NCBI GenBank assembly: GCA_949130495.1
Contig: OX422218.1
Coordinates: 44,648,651-44,712,650 of the forward strand
Reading direction: 5' to 3'
Length of the DNA: 64,000 bases
From: Sambucus nigra
Taxonomy: Eukaryota; Streptophyta; Magnoliopsida; Dipsacales; Adoxaceae
Shown here piece by piece: positions 35,219 through 47,043 of this stretch. Under the pieces are notes generated by a model. The model saw only the letters and a program-made list of their open reading frames with translations. It had not been told where the DNA came from and ran no database searches. Made by a program: the position numbers and the translations under genes. Every line of letters begins with the position of its first letter. The first letter of the stretch is position 1.

Positions 35219-37860
35219 ATAATGAATTAGTCAATAATACTTATTGAACTTAAAGAAATTAACAAGGATTACAAAATAAAGGGAAATTAACTAAATAAAA
35301 ATCACTCTGAAAACATGCAGTTGAATTCGTTTACCTACGATGACTAATGTGGAATATAATGTAAGTTATTTAGTTAGCACCCCACATCCAATATGGTATA
35401 CATATGCGCTATGCTGATGCCACCCCAATCAAATGCATTCAAACATCCCAATTCAATTAGTGGGGTCAACCATCCTAATCAGATACCACAATGGCCACTT
35501 ATGAAGAACAACTCACCCAAAATATAAAGTAAATATGCTTAAACATACCCCATAAGATCCGTGGGTACCCAATTCTCTATCATCCTAAGTGTCTGCATTA
35601 TAAATATCTCGGTAAGACCGCATTAGATACTATATACCCCTTCTCTAGCCCATGAAGATATTATCGAGCGTACGTATGTCTCACGACTGTCATAAAAAGG
35701 AATGATCTCTTGCAAACCAATCTCCAAACTCATCGACATGTTAAACATGTCTCCCCGCATGCAAAGTGAAATGTGTGGATCGTGTTCAAGAAGTGATAGA
35801 ATGAGGCCCTGATCAGTACATATGTGAAGCATATTAATAATGTGGGCAACTGGCTCGAATCCACTCAACTATGGAATCCCACTCTACACCCCCCTCTAAT
35901 ATAGAATTTCACCTTGTGTGGACGACTCTCATCGTACAACGAAGCTTTAAGTCCCAAACTTCTTATAATTAAATAAGTGACAGTTTAGTAATTTATTAAA
36001 TTATTCGACTCTCAATTTACTAATTTACTAATTCGCTAACTTACTAATCGATAAATTATTAATTTACCAATTTATAAACTTATCAATTATTTAAGGGGGT
36101 TTTGAGAAAATTTCCTCATAATTATCAAAGTGTATAAAAATAGGACACTCCAAATAATTTTATAAATTTGGTCCCTGTACTAAAAACACCATGAAAAAAT
36201 GGTGCCGCTTACGCGGACCAAAAAAATGAACTCCTAACTCTAAAGGGACCGCACAAATAAATGCTATTGTACTAGAGGGACTAGATTTATAAATTTGAAA
36301 AGCATTGTCCTAAAAATCCAAATATAAGAAGGAACATGACCTTTACCGTAATTCTACAATTATTTAAAGTAGCAAGTTACTAAATTATCAAATTATGAAA
36401 TAACCACTTTACTAATTTATTGAGTTATCAACTAACTAATTAATTAAATTACTAAAACAACCAATGTAAAATTAAACATATTAAATGAAACACTGTTCGT
36501 ACCTCGTTGGAAAATTCCTAAACAACCAATACATCTCTCATGATGGTGCAATGAAAGAAATACGTTATGTAGAGGTTTTGATGTCTGCTATAATAACACC
36601 CAAACTCGATTCTAGACTACTAATACTAAATCGTCTTGCCACATTACAACTGCCACACAAAGATGGATTTCACCAAAATAACATTAACATTTTTTTGCTC
36701 TACCAAATGCTCCAATGTTTGGGAGAGAATTTAAATTCAACTTAACATTCTATTGATACTGGCCCAAATCTGCTTAGTTATGAAGCCCACTCAATACACG
36801 TCTCTGACATTACATTTCATTATATGAGGACGGATCTCATTACACAACAAAATTTTATGTTTGGAATTTCCTATAATTAAAGAAACTATAGTTTAGTTAT
36901 TTATTAAATTATACAACTATTAATTTAATAATTTACTACTTTATTAAGTCATTAAATAATTCATTTCCTAATTTACTCATTTAGTAACTAACTAATTAAT
37001 TAAATTATTGAAAAAACTAATGTAAAATCAAACATAAAAAAATAAATTAAATAATGTGTGTATCTCATTGGCTAATGCCTAGACGACCAATGCGTCTCCA
37101 ACGATGGTGCAATGGGGGCCGGGGGCACTTACATAATATTGCCACAAAAAACTAAAATAGCCAATCACATGGTGAGACGTATTCGAGGATGAAATACCAT
37201 GCAAATCAATGGGTTGTCGGTCTACAAACCTCTCGAGTCTATTCATCATGAAATTGGGTTGAATAGAACAACTTTGAGTGAGAAAATACGAAAAATACGC
37301 GAGAAAGAAATTTGGGCGTCACTTAAAATGCTGTCCAAACTCGATTTTACATGAACTTTGACCTGCCATGAGAAACTTAGTTCCGCGATAGTCCAGGCCC
37401 TATTTAAATTAAACAATATGCATACCTCGTTCGCCAATCCTAGACGACCAATGCGCCTTTAGCGACGATGCAATGGGAGACACTTGCATAATATCACGTG
37501 GATAAATACAAGAGCTTATCACGTGAATAATTAAAGACTTGACTTATTAGAGATAAACAAGATCCATCAACAAACCAAGGAGAAGCTAAGAGAATTTCTT
37601 ATACAACTTAACTACTTTTACTACTATAAATACAACTATCACTTCGAAGCAAGGGAGACATGTGATTCTGAACCTCTGATATATTAATAAAAACTGATAA
37701 ATCCATTCGTGAATGTAACTAGTTGTGAATGTAAATATTATGTATTGTGACCATTTCTTTTAGTCTTTTAATCTTCTTACTTTCTACAAATATTTCATTG
37801 TACTCATAATACTCAAAAAAAAAAACAAAAACAAAACAAAACAAAACATATGCATGTACC
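35219..37860. repeat. AT-rich intergenic region with three diverged repeats; no secure gene
   Basis: Three related segments (about 36360-36560, 36890-37115 and 37405-37480) share AAACAACCAATGYG-type and GATGGTGCAATG motifs, the first two preceded by TTACTAATTTA-rich tracts. A minus-strand frame at 35623-35868 faintly resembles the start of plant mobile domain proteins, too weakly to call. Otherwise nothing is seen. Confidence 0.5.
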
Positions 37861-37888
37861 ATGTGACTTTAGTATAAACCCTTAAACC

Positions 37889-37895
37889 TATAAAC
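37889..37895 (+). promoter_or_regulatory. Candidate TATA box of the TPK gene
   Basis: TATAAAC lies about 150 bp upstream of the TPK start codon and is followed by a pyrimidine-rich leader (37900-38040), common in plant 5' untranslated regions. A second candidate is at about 37873. Neither is proven. Confidence 0.4.
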
Positions 37896-38042
37896 TAATC
37901 TCACTTTTGTTTCCTCTCATCTTATCTCTCCTAGTCATCACCAAGTGGGCTCCTAAGTTCCCCAATCAAATTCATCACCCTCTCTCGTCTAATCCCAATC
38001 AAACTCTTTCTCCCCACACCTCCCCATTCCCCCCTTTCTTGA

Positions 38043-41000
38043 ATGGAAAAAAAAGAACCCTCTTTTCTCACCTCCCAAACAACCCCTCTCCTCACCCCCA
38101 TTCTTGAAGAACCCATTCTTGAAGAAGACATAGAACAACAACAACAACCCATTTCCCCAAATGGGTCAAACCCAAAACCCAACAAAATCCACCGCTCCAA
38201 AACCGCCCCAGCCATGCCCACCATGAAAGACCTCACTAAAACCCCAAACCCCAAACCCGGATCCGAATCCAACTCCATGGTCCGGCAAGGCTTCTTACTC
38301 CTCCTAATCTACCTCTCTTTGGGTGTCATAATTTACTCTTTTAATAGAGATAATTTCTCGGGTATTGAGACCCACCCGGTTGTGGATGCTCTTTATTTTT
38401 GTATTGTGACCATGTGCACAATCGGGTATGGGGATATTGCCCCGACTTCGCCTACTACTAAAATCTTCTCGTGCTTCTTTGTGCTAATCGGGTTCGGGTT
38501 TATCGATATTTTTCTATCGGGTCTTTTAAATCATGTGCTGGATTTGCAGGTACGGAATTTGCTGAATAGTCCCTCGTATGATTTTTGTTTTAATTTCCAC
38601 CCCAACACTTTTTATATTGTTTTTTAGACAATACACCAAACACCCCTGGAATGAGAACGGCTCCTCTGCGGGAGCCCAAATGCGGGACTCCGGTGCCGGT
38701 TTTTTTTAGAAATGAAAAAAATTGTTTTTGGCACTATTATAAAAAAAAAATCAACTCAAAATGATATTTTTTGATATTTTAAAAAAAGGGTAAATATTTG
38801 ACGGTTTTTAAGTTGTTAAAAAAAACTGTCAAATATTGATTCATTTTTTTAAAAAGCCAAAAAAATGTCATTTTGAGTTGATTTGTTTAAAGGGATGCCT
38901 TGTTTAGAACCTATACAAAAAAATAAAAAATAAACATTTAAAAAAAAAAATCCCGCATGGGAGTCCCCATAGGAATCCTGCATAGGAGCCCCTCTCCCCT
39001 CGGAATATAGCGGTTTTACGAACAGCTCCTAATCGAAAATTTTTGACAAAGAAACCCCTAAACTATTGAGTTTCGACAACTAAAAAATATGCATAAAAAT
39101 TTAGCATTTTTTATGGATAAAATCATGTTTTTATCGACTCATTTTCAATGAAAATGTATTAGGTGTTAAAATTTAATAGTTTAGGGGTTTTTTGTCGAAA
39201 ATTTTAGATTAAGGGGCTATCTGCAAAACTGCTATAGTTCAAGGGGGTTGGGTGTAATTTATCCTAGCAGCTATTGAATTTCGAAACTTAAAGAATATGC
39301 ATAAAATTTGAGCAATTTTTATGGGTAAAATCGTGTTTATACTATCATTTCAATGAAAATGTGTTCGGTGTCAAAATTCAATAGTTTTATCTGCAAAACT
39401 ATTTTAGTTCCAGAGGGTTCGGTGTAATTTATCCTAGGAGCTGTTGAATTTCGAAACCTAAAAAGTATGCATAAAAATTTAGCATTTTTTATGCATAAAG
39501 TCATGATTTTATCAACTCATTTTCAAAGAAAATGTGTTAGGTGTCAAAATTCAATAGTTTAGAGGGTCTTTGTCGAAATTTTAGATTAGGAGGCTATATG
39601 CAAAACCACTATAGTTCAAGGGGGCTCGGTGTAATTTATCCTAGGAGCTATTGAATTTTGAAACCTAAAAAATCTGCATAAAAATTTAGCATTTTTTATG
39701 AATAAAATCATGATTTTATCACTCATTTTCAATGAAACTGTGTTAGGTGTCAAAATTCAATAGTTCATGGGATTTTTTGTAGAAATTTTAGATTAGGGGG
39801 TTCTTTATCGAATTTTTAATTGAAATTTTTTGATTAGGGGGTAATCTGCAAAATTGCTATAGTTTAAGGGGGTTCAGTTTAATTTACCCTAGGAGCTATG
39901 TATATTTTGCATTTAGTACACATTATTTATTTATTTATTTTTATTTTTCAAAAAGTTCCTTGACTTATTTTTTGACAAACTTGTCTTAAAGTTTAGGATA
40001 TAGGATAAAAGAAGAATGAGGTTTTTTTTGGAACAAAATAAAAAGGTTTTGGACTAAACGTTAATTAAAAAAATATCGAGGGACTTTTCGTCGAATGACT
40101 TTTTTTTCTTTACTTTAATACATTATTAATTTTGAATATTGGATCTCGATACACTTTAATTTGTTTATTAGACTTTACTACATTTTTGTCGTTAAATGTA
40201 AAGATCACTTTTGCAGGAGAAATTTTCACATTTATCGATATGTAGCATCGAAAAATGTACTAAAGTCTAATAAACTGATTAAATAAGTTTTGCAATTTAA
40301 CCCTGATGTTTTAAAATTGCGATTTTAGCCCTCCATCATGTCTCCGTCAGGAGGTTTAGCGGAATGGATGGCAAAAGGGAATAAGGGGACTGAAGGAAAT
40401 TGCATGAGTTTTCAAACATCTGGGTTAACGTTACAACTATTAAAATGTTGATGTGGAATTGTAATAAAGTGTTGTACACTTTCTTTAGTGAATAATGTAC
40501 AAATATTCATGGAATGCCACATTTGTTTGTGTAATTTCTTTGTTCACATAACATTACTTAAATTTTTAACTTTTAGGTAACATTCGAATGTAATAATTAG
40601 ACTTGCCATATATGCGTCAACTCACTTGTGTCATACGCAGTATCCACAATTATTAAATTTTTAGAGGTTTAATAATGCAATTATTTAATGAGGTAAAGAT
40701 GAAAAAAAAAAAAAGCCTTTAGTATATCGTATTTTTTACTCCTAACTACAAATGGTGTTTTGACATCCCTTCAAATAGTTCATTAAGTGGTCTTACCCAA
40801 CATATACTCTAATTATGACCTTCTAATACATTGTTATATTTTGTAATTGATTGTATTTATTATTTTTGGTCGTTTATATTTGGGGTCCAGTATTTATTTG
40901 TCCTAAGGTCCAAGATTTTTTTGTAGCTTGGGATCCATTTTTTTCATTTTTGTGATGATTTTGAGATGAAAGTGTCACAAAAATACTAAAAATCACTGCT

Positions 41001-44000
41001 AAATCTGCAAAATGGGACCCAGAGTGCAAATTAGTAAAATTTTAAGCCCAAAATAAAAATACGCGTAACTATGAAGCACAAAGTGCAAAAAGTCCTAATG
41101 TGTTTAGGAAGATCAATATTGATTATAATTTGTAACCTTAGAAACATAAAAGTCTTGGACCCCGTGTTAACACTTCCAAATGCCAGGGACTAACAACTAA
41201 ATTCCAAATTTACAGGAACACATGATCCTGACTGGGGCCCACCCAGTTCGAAGTTACATAGTCGATGTGGAAAAGGGTCGGATGCGGATCCGATTAAAGG
41301 TGTGTTTGGCTCTAGGAGTGGTTCTATTATCCATTGGAATAGGGACATTGGTTTTATTCTTTTTGGAGGATTTGAGTTGGATTGATTCTGTCTATTTATC
41401 GGTTATGTCTGTTACAACGGTTGGATACGGGGATAGGGCGTTTAAGACGTTATTCGGGAGATTATTTGCTTCAATTTGGCTATTGTTTTCAACTTTGGCT
41501 GTGGCTAGAGCTTTTTTGTATTTGGCTGAGGCTAGGATTGATAAAAGGCACAGGAAAATTACAAAGTGGGTTTTGCATAGGGATATTACTGTGGAGGATT
41601 TATTAGCTGCTGATATTAATAACAATGGCTTCATTAGGTATGTTTACCTTTTTTTTTCTCTCTTTTGGTTATCTTTCTTTCCATGTAAATTCTATAATTA
41701 ATAGTCTTTTAAAAAAGAATGTTTTTTAGAGATACGCTCTCAACGTGTAAACGGCTCGGATTCAAGCCGGATCCTAGGTGATCCGTCCGTTTAGTAAGCA
41801 CTGAATCGGATTCGGGTCTTAGTTGGACTTACAATATTGGACCCAGGTCCGGATGTATTATTTTATTTTAACTCATTTTCTTTATTTTTAATCTTAAATT
41901 AATAAATGTTACAATGTCTTATATTAAATGTTTATTATAAATAAACATATATATTACATTTAGGCTAGGAAGCACGAACACTTATCCTGACGTGACGTAG
42001 TCACGTACCGGTTTAGGACACTCCGAGACGCGTATGTTACGGCTTGGACACGTGTCATACATGCCATCTGATATTTTAATGAAGGTGGTTACTTCTCGGA
42101 TATGTTGGGTCACCAAAAAATTAATGAACATTAAGAAATTCTAGAGTCATCCTGTGAAGGGTTACTGAAAAAGAAAACTTGAAAGATTGAAGTTAGTCTT
42201 TTGCTTGATTTTAATGCATGCTTTTGACTTGCGGTTTAAGTGTTAATATGAATTATTTAACCATGTTAATTTTGATATATTAGCTTGACCCGAAAATAGC
42301 TACAACTATATATACCTATATATATATATTTATTTTTCGCCGTGTCTCTGATATGCCTTGTCGTAATTTTTTGAGATGACACCCGTATCCGTGTCCGTGC
42401 TTCATAGCAGATATTATATATATGTACATTGGATTAGACTAGATCCATATTTGATCCATTCAATAATCAGATGATCTGATAAACGGATAATCCAATTTTA
42501 AATTATGGTCCAAATTTAGGTAAACGGATTGGATATCAATTAATGACCAAAGAAGAATGGAATTTGAAAAGGGAAAGTGATGTCCCAAGAAGAAAATTAA
42601 GATTCTTAAGTTATGTTTGGGAGTATATGGGAGGCAAAAGTTAAAAGACCTTTTTGTGTTTATGATAAGTTTTTAATTTATATACTAATCCAGTGGGCAT
42701 TATTAAACCTTGTGGCGTAAACGTTACTGACAGCAAGAGTAATAAAGTGGGGACTTATTTTATTAAAGGTTGACAGTAGATTCAAATATGTGTTTTCTTG
42801 GTGCCCATTAGGCACCTTTTTGGATGTATGATAAGCCTTTCTTGATTCTTAATAATCTAAATTAATTTTAGCAATCAGAAGAACTGTTGTGAATTGACTG
42901 AATTTCTTGTATAGGTGATGTTTCAGCATTCTGATTTGCTATTATTATAAATAGAAAATTTCAAATGAAAATTAGGTAGGTTGGCTTAGCTGTCTTGGTC
43001 CAGAGGAGTATTCAATTTGGAATTGTCGTTCCATCCAAAAAGTTTGGAGTTTTTTATATTGAAACCTCAGCTGTCCTGTATCAAACTTTATACTTTTTTA
43101 ACTTGAAGAATACAAATGAAACCAGGGAGAGTTTAGGAGTCTAAAATAAAGATCAACTCATGAGATAGGGAACCACCCACTATGGGTTAGTTCGGGTCAT
43201 GTTCACGTCCGGTCTTATTGTGTTCGTTTTTTATCGGGTTCGTGTCAAAAGCTGACACGAACCCGATAAAAACCGAACACAATAAGACCGGACGTGAACA
43301 TGACCCGAACTGACCCATAGTGGGTGGTTCCCTATCTCATGAGTTGATCTTTATTTTAGAATTGGAACACAAAATCATACACAGTTCGTTTTCTTCTTGT
43401 CTTATTACAAGAACACGACCCGTTAACACCCGTCAAGTAATGTAGACTTTTTGGGGGTGCCTTTATGTATACAAATGAGAACATAAAGCTTCATTTCATT
43501 TCTCAAACTCCTACTCCCTTAGTGTTTAAAGTAACAACTCTATATTAGGGTTCATCGCATTGTCTTAAAATTCACTAGGTTATTTTGACACCCCCCACTC
43601 ACATTGATATTGTGCCGTATTTACCCCCAAAGTTATCAAAATTGTGGCCTTTGACTCCTTAATATGATTTTTTTCGATGCTTGGTCTAACTTTTTTGCAA
43701 CACTTCATTTGATTTTGTGAGTCTTCAAAAAGCCATTTTGGTGGTCAAATACCAAGAATTGAAAACATCGGGGCCAATCTAGGACGACACAAATACTTAA
43801 GACTGTATGCAATTGTATCTAGCGACCGAGCCTTGTAGCGACCTGAATTCATCTAGGCCAAACTCAACTTGCACTTCTTGTTATGTTTGTCTTTTTAGCG
43901 CATTGTATTTAGAGTTGTTATCACAAGTTTTCCCTTTTTAGTGGGTTTATATCGCCCATTTATGCAAGGGTCGTTATGATCTTACCTCCCGTTTATATTG

Positions 44001-44585
44001 TGATAATCTATTTTCTCCCCCAATGTTTTCAATTTTTGACCTCTGGATTCCTAAAATGGATTTTTGAGACACTCGGTCAAAATTTTTGCATCACTTTATT
44101 TGACTTTTGTGTCTTAGAAAGCTTCAAAGCCATATTCGGGGGTCAGTCGAAATAATCATTGACGTAACTGTATTTAGCACCCATTAACGACCCGAACTCG
44201 TTTAGGCCAAACCTTCATGTCATGTTTGTGTGGTTTTAGCGCATTGTATTAAGAATTGAAAATTTGCAATCACAAGTTTTCGGTAAATTAGCACACCAAA
44301 CAGTCTTATTGTAGTCTTTTTCTACGACATCAATTGCTAATGCATATCGAGGCTTTTATATGTAATTTACAAATATTTAGTAGCATCAAAATTTAGTTAT
44401 ATTGAATTAATTCGTATACGTTTTATTTATGTTGCAGCAAATCAGAATACATTATCTACAAGCTCAAAGAAATGGGGAAGATAACAGAGAAAGACGTATC
44501 GCAGATATGCAATCAATTCAGCAAACTCGATCGAAACAACTCCGGGAAAATATCATTGCCCGATCTCTTGCAGGATCGCTTATAG
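38043..44585 (+). CDS. Two-pore potassium channel, TPK/KCO family (TPK3/TPK5-like)
   Basis: Exons 38043-38549, 41216-41637 and 44438-44585 join in frame to 358 codons; all introns are GT-AG. A potassium-selective channel subunit, in relatives mostly of the vacuolar or other endomembranes; two subunits form one pore. Residues 51-56 RSKTAP fit a 14-3-3 binding motif. Membrane helix 83-100, first pore TIGYGD 126-131, helix 141-161, helix about 198-218, second pore TTVGYGD 236-242, helix about 251-272. Two calcium-binding EF-hands: DINNNGFISKSE 302-313 and DRNNSGKISLPD 341-352, split by intron 2. Length and order are normal for the family, so it looks functional. The segment after the second pore reads KTLFGRLFA, where relatives I know usually have Pro for Phe. 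Start chosen as the first ATG giving the family N-terminus. Confidence 0.95.
38749..38884. repeat. Imperfect inverted repeat in TPK intron 1
   Basis: Left arm starts AATCAACTCAAAATGA and right arm ends TCATTTTGAGTTGATT. The inner parts also pair (AATATTTGACGGTTTTT with AAAAACTGTCAAATATT). This is MITE-like; no clear target duplication was identified. Confidence 0.7.
39018..39900 (+). repeat. About four diverged tandem copies (170-250 bp each) in TPK intron 1
   Basis: Each copy has GAGCTATTGAATTTCGAAAC, TGCATAAAAATTTAGCATTT and GTGTTAGGTGTCAAAATTCA or variants. Copies begin near 39018, 39268, 39435 and 39645. Divergence shows the array is old. Confidence 0.8.
43140..43360. repeat. Near-perfect hairpin, 108-bp arms, in TPK intron 2
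   Basis: Arms 43140-43247 and 43253-43360 are reverse complements with about two mismatches, separated by a 5-bp loop. The arms contain GGTTCGTGTCA and TGACACGAACC. The very short loop and near identity suggest a recent palindrome or foldback MITE. No target duplication is obvious. Confidence 0.92.
43585..44290 (+). repeat. Diverged tandem duplication in TPK intron 2
   Basis: Two about 350-bp copies share, in order, a TTTGACC/CTTTGACTCC block, GCAxCACTTxATTTGA, TTTAGGCCAAAC-like and TTTTAGCGCATTGTATT motifs, and CACAAGTTTTC. A 42-bp part of copy 1 (43824-43865) recurs exactly at about 45277-45318 downstream of the gene. Confidence 0.7.
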
Positions 44586-44776
44586 TGTACAAATCTTAAG
44601 CGCTTGGTGTCGCAAAATTATTTGTTCATTTGGTGGGGCTGAGGTATACAAAAATTAGATGCTAGGAGTTCAACATTTGTTGAGGCTATATATATACATT
44701 CTTGAAATGTACAGAATATTTTGTAAAATTCCAATTTGATTGTAGCAAAAGTAGAGTTGTACCATAAACATTACTT

Positions 44777-44782
44777 AATAAA
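44777..44782 (+). terminator. Candidate polyadenylation signal of TPK
   Basis: AATAAA lies about 190 bp after the TPK stop codon in AT-rich DNA. This is a reasonable distance for a plant 3' untranslated region. The cleavage site is not determinable here. Confidence 0.5.
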
Positions 44783-44885
44783 GAGTAGATCTCATATGTG
44801 AAAAAATGAAGGGATTAAAGAAGTAGATGGTTTTGTTGAAGCCTTTTTTAAAATTTATTTATTTATTTATGTTTATTGGTTACTT

Positions 44886-45092
44886 TTTTGTTTTTGTTTT
44901 GTGTGTGACGGAGGATAATTCCCGGACCAGCTTGCACGTACCTCGAGACTAATCCCTTCGCCTTGAACACGGCTTACTATAACATGATTTTTTAACTCTC
45001 ACGATCCGTGGCCATCTGCGGGACTCGAACTGGCAACCTCTGAGGATGGAAACAAACCCAAGGTCTAACCAGCTAAGCCATGCAACATGGTT
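44886..45092 (-). mobile_element. tRNA-derived SINE with 16-bp target duplication
   Basis: On the minus strand the head has pol III boxes: TGGCTTAGCTGGTTAG (A box) and GGTTGCCAGTTCGAGTCCC (B box). The body contains the plant SINE-like GGTCCGGGAATTATC, and the tail is A-rich. Flanks are exact direct repeats TGTTTATTGGTTACTT at 44870-44885 and 45093-45108. It inserted just after the TPK 3' end, in opposite orientation. Confidence 0.9.
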
Positions 45093-45108
45093 TGTTTATT
45101 GGTTACTT

Positions 45109-46472
45109 GATTGTAGACGAGTTAGTTCTTGTTTACCTTGGTGCTGGCACAATTTTTGACGAACCAAGTATTCTCCATTCGTCCCAAATCAATTGTCGAA
45201 TTTTGAAAAACAACGATTTTTTATAAGTTGAGTTTGGCCTGAATTTGGCCTAGATGAATTCCAAATCGTTGAGTTTGACCGAGCCTTGTAGCGACCTGAA
45301 TTCATCTAGGCCAAACTCCATTCATGTATGCAATTGTACATTAAATATTTTAATGCGTACATGAATTTTTTGTACTTTTTTTTGTAATTTGTATTTGGAA
45401 TTTTATAATGCATACAAGATTTTTATAATATATACGTGTTAAGTTTGTACATATTCTAAATTATAAAGTATACATAACAGGGTGCTGGACCTTAATACCT
45501 AAACAAATATGTAAATGGACTAGAGCCAAAAGTATTTTCGGTGAGGGACGAAAATGAAAAATTCCCAAGGAACTATTGCAATTACTGTTTTTTTAATTAA
45601 AAAATGCAAAATTATTTGTATTTCAAGGCCTACCAGTTTCAATAATTGTACTTTGTGGGACACTTTGTAAGATTGCTTGCGCTGTCTTTTTGTCACAAAA
45701 ACCGAAAATGAAGCACAAAAGTCAAATAGCAAAATATTTTAACCCCAAAATGCATTAAAAATAATAATTGGACCCCAAAATTGAAATTGCCCATAATTGT
45801 TTTATGGGAAATATGAAATTAATAGAGACCGAAAAAAGGACCTGGACCATATATATTGTGCAAAAGCTAGCTGATAATGACAACTCTTATTACACGAATT
45901 CTTTCATTATCAAACAATTAATAGTACATAATTGAAACTCATATGCTATCGAGCCCTGATAAAATGAGGCACAACATGATAACACGACATGAACAAACAC
46001 GAAGTTATAATTAATGAGTGGACTCTTAATGGGTTCGGGTTATATTAGTGCCATCCCGATAAAACACGATAGTTAACGGGTCGAGTTAGTGTTGACCTCC
46101 TTCATCCGTTAATATCCGATAAGACCCCTTACGACCCATTAATTTAAATAAATAAGATACACTCTTGGAACTTATAAATAATTATGTAGCATAATGTTAA
46201 TTTATTATAATGAATTTTACTCTGAAAGATTTAGTAATGTTAACGAATTAATCGATTTACTTGATAAAAAAATGAGATAATAAGTCAGCTCGTATACAAT
46301 TCAAAATAATTCATTATCTTATTAGGTATTAACGAGTGAATACGACACGACACATTATATAACGGGTCGGGTTGGAATACGAGTTTTTCACACGATAAAA
46401 AAATTCACTCATTTAGATACGAACCCAATAAAATTCGAGTACGATAAAAAACGACACGAACATGTCTTGTCT
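45109..46472. other. AT-rich intergenic region; no gene seen
   Basis: Contains the 42-bp repeat noted in TPK intron 2 (45277-45318) with a partly inverted relative at about 45228-45267. Near the gap is a stretch rich in ACGGGTCG- and CACGAAC-type words, related to the intron-2 hairpin. Confidence 0.6.
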
Positions 46473-46672
46473 NNNNNNNNNNNNNNNNNNNNNNNNNNNN
46501 NNNNNNNNNNNNNNNNNNNNNNNNNNNNNNNNNNNNNNNNNNNNNNNNNNNNNNNNNNNNNNNNNNNNNNNNNNNNNNNNNNNNNNNNNNNNNNNNNNNN
46601 NNNNNNNNNNNNNNNNNNNNNNNNNNNNNNNNNNNNNNNNNNNNNNNNNNNNNNNNNNNNNNNNNNNNNNNN
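46473..46672. other. Assembly gap of exactly 200 N
   Basis: A run of 200 N. The round length suggests a placeholder, so the true distance and content are unknown. It is bordered on the left by inverted-repeat-prone sequence. Confidence 0.99.
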
Positions 46673-46802
46673 AAAATAAAAACACACACAACACAAATAT
46701 TTGTAACACAAATTTACATAGTAAAAAAAAATATAACAAAGGAAATGAATATATGCTTACACACAAGCTCCAATCAATCTCCAAATGCTTGAGTATGTTC
46801 CT

Positions 46803-46810
46803 CCCCCCCC

Positions 46811-46841
<31 letters not shown>

Positions 46842-46846
46842 ACACC
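46803..46846. repeat. C homopolymer followed by (CA)n
   Basis: About 25 consecutive C then nine or ten CA units. Such tracts are error-prone in sequencing and sit close to the gap. Confidence 0.97.
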
Positions 46847-46930
46847 CCAAAGCCCAAACTTTATGAAACTGAAGAAATTGAAACTCTAGATTTTTAACCC
46901 TTATTTTTATGGCTGGGGTTATTTAAAAAG

Positions 46931-47043
46931 GGGGTGGGGGGTATTTTTGCTGCCGAAATTTGGGGGGAGGGCTCTTGTGTGAAAATAAGGGGTGGGGGTG
47001 GCGAAGGGGGCTGTCTGAAGATAGGGGTTTGGAGGGAGGGGGA
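46931..47043 (+). other. G-run cluster, possible G-quadruplex region
   Basis: Runs such as GGGGGTGGGGGG, GGGGGGAGGG, GGGGTGGGGG, GGGGG, GGGG and GGGAGGGGG lie within about 110 bp on the + strand. This is enough G-tracts for several quadruplexes. Confidence 0.7.

Larger units (their letters stand above)
38550..41215 (+). other. TPK intron 1 (2.67 kb) with repeats
   Basis: GT donor after CAG and acceptor TTTACAG. It contains a hairpin (38749-38884), an about four-copy tandem repeat (39018-39900) and otherwise AT-rich unique DNA. No other gene is seen. Confidence 0.9.
41638..44437 (+). other. TPK intron 2 (2.80 kb) with hairpin and tandem duplication
   Basis: Donor AG|GTATG, acceptor TTGCAG. 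It contains the long hairpin 43140-43360 and a diverged tandem pair (about 43585-43940 and 43975-44290). It interrupts the first EF-hand loop just after its Ile codon. Confidence 0.9.

Noticed and set aside
35623..35868. Plant mobile domain (PMD) gene fragment on the minus strand
   Set aside because: Only a loose resemblance over about 40 residues; no second domain block found nearby.
43140..43360. microRNA precursor
   Set aside because: Arms are too long and too perfectly paired, with a 5-bp loop; fits a foldback element better than a miRNA hairpin.
45000..45092. tRNA gene on the minus strand
   Set aside because: A and B boxes are present, but the unit continues into a SINE body with A-rich tail and is flanked by a 16-bp target duplication; no clean cloverleaf is needed to explain it.
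46405..46866. Open frames spanning the N gap
   Set aside because: Translations consist mostly of X residues; they exist only because N is not read as a stop.
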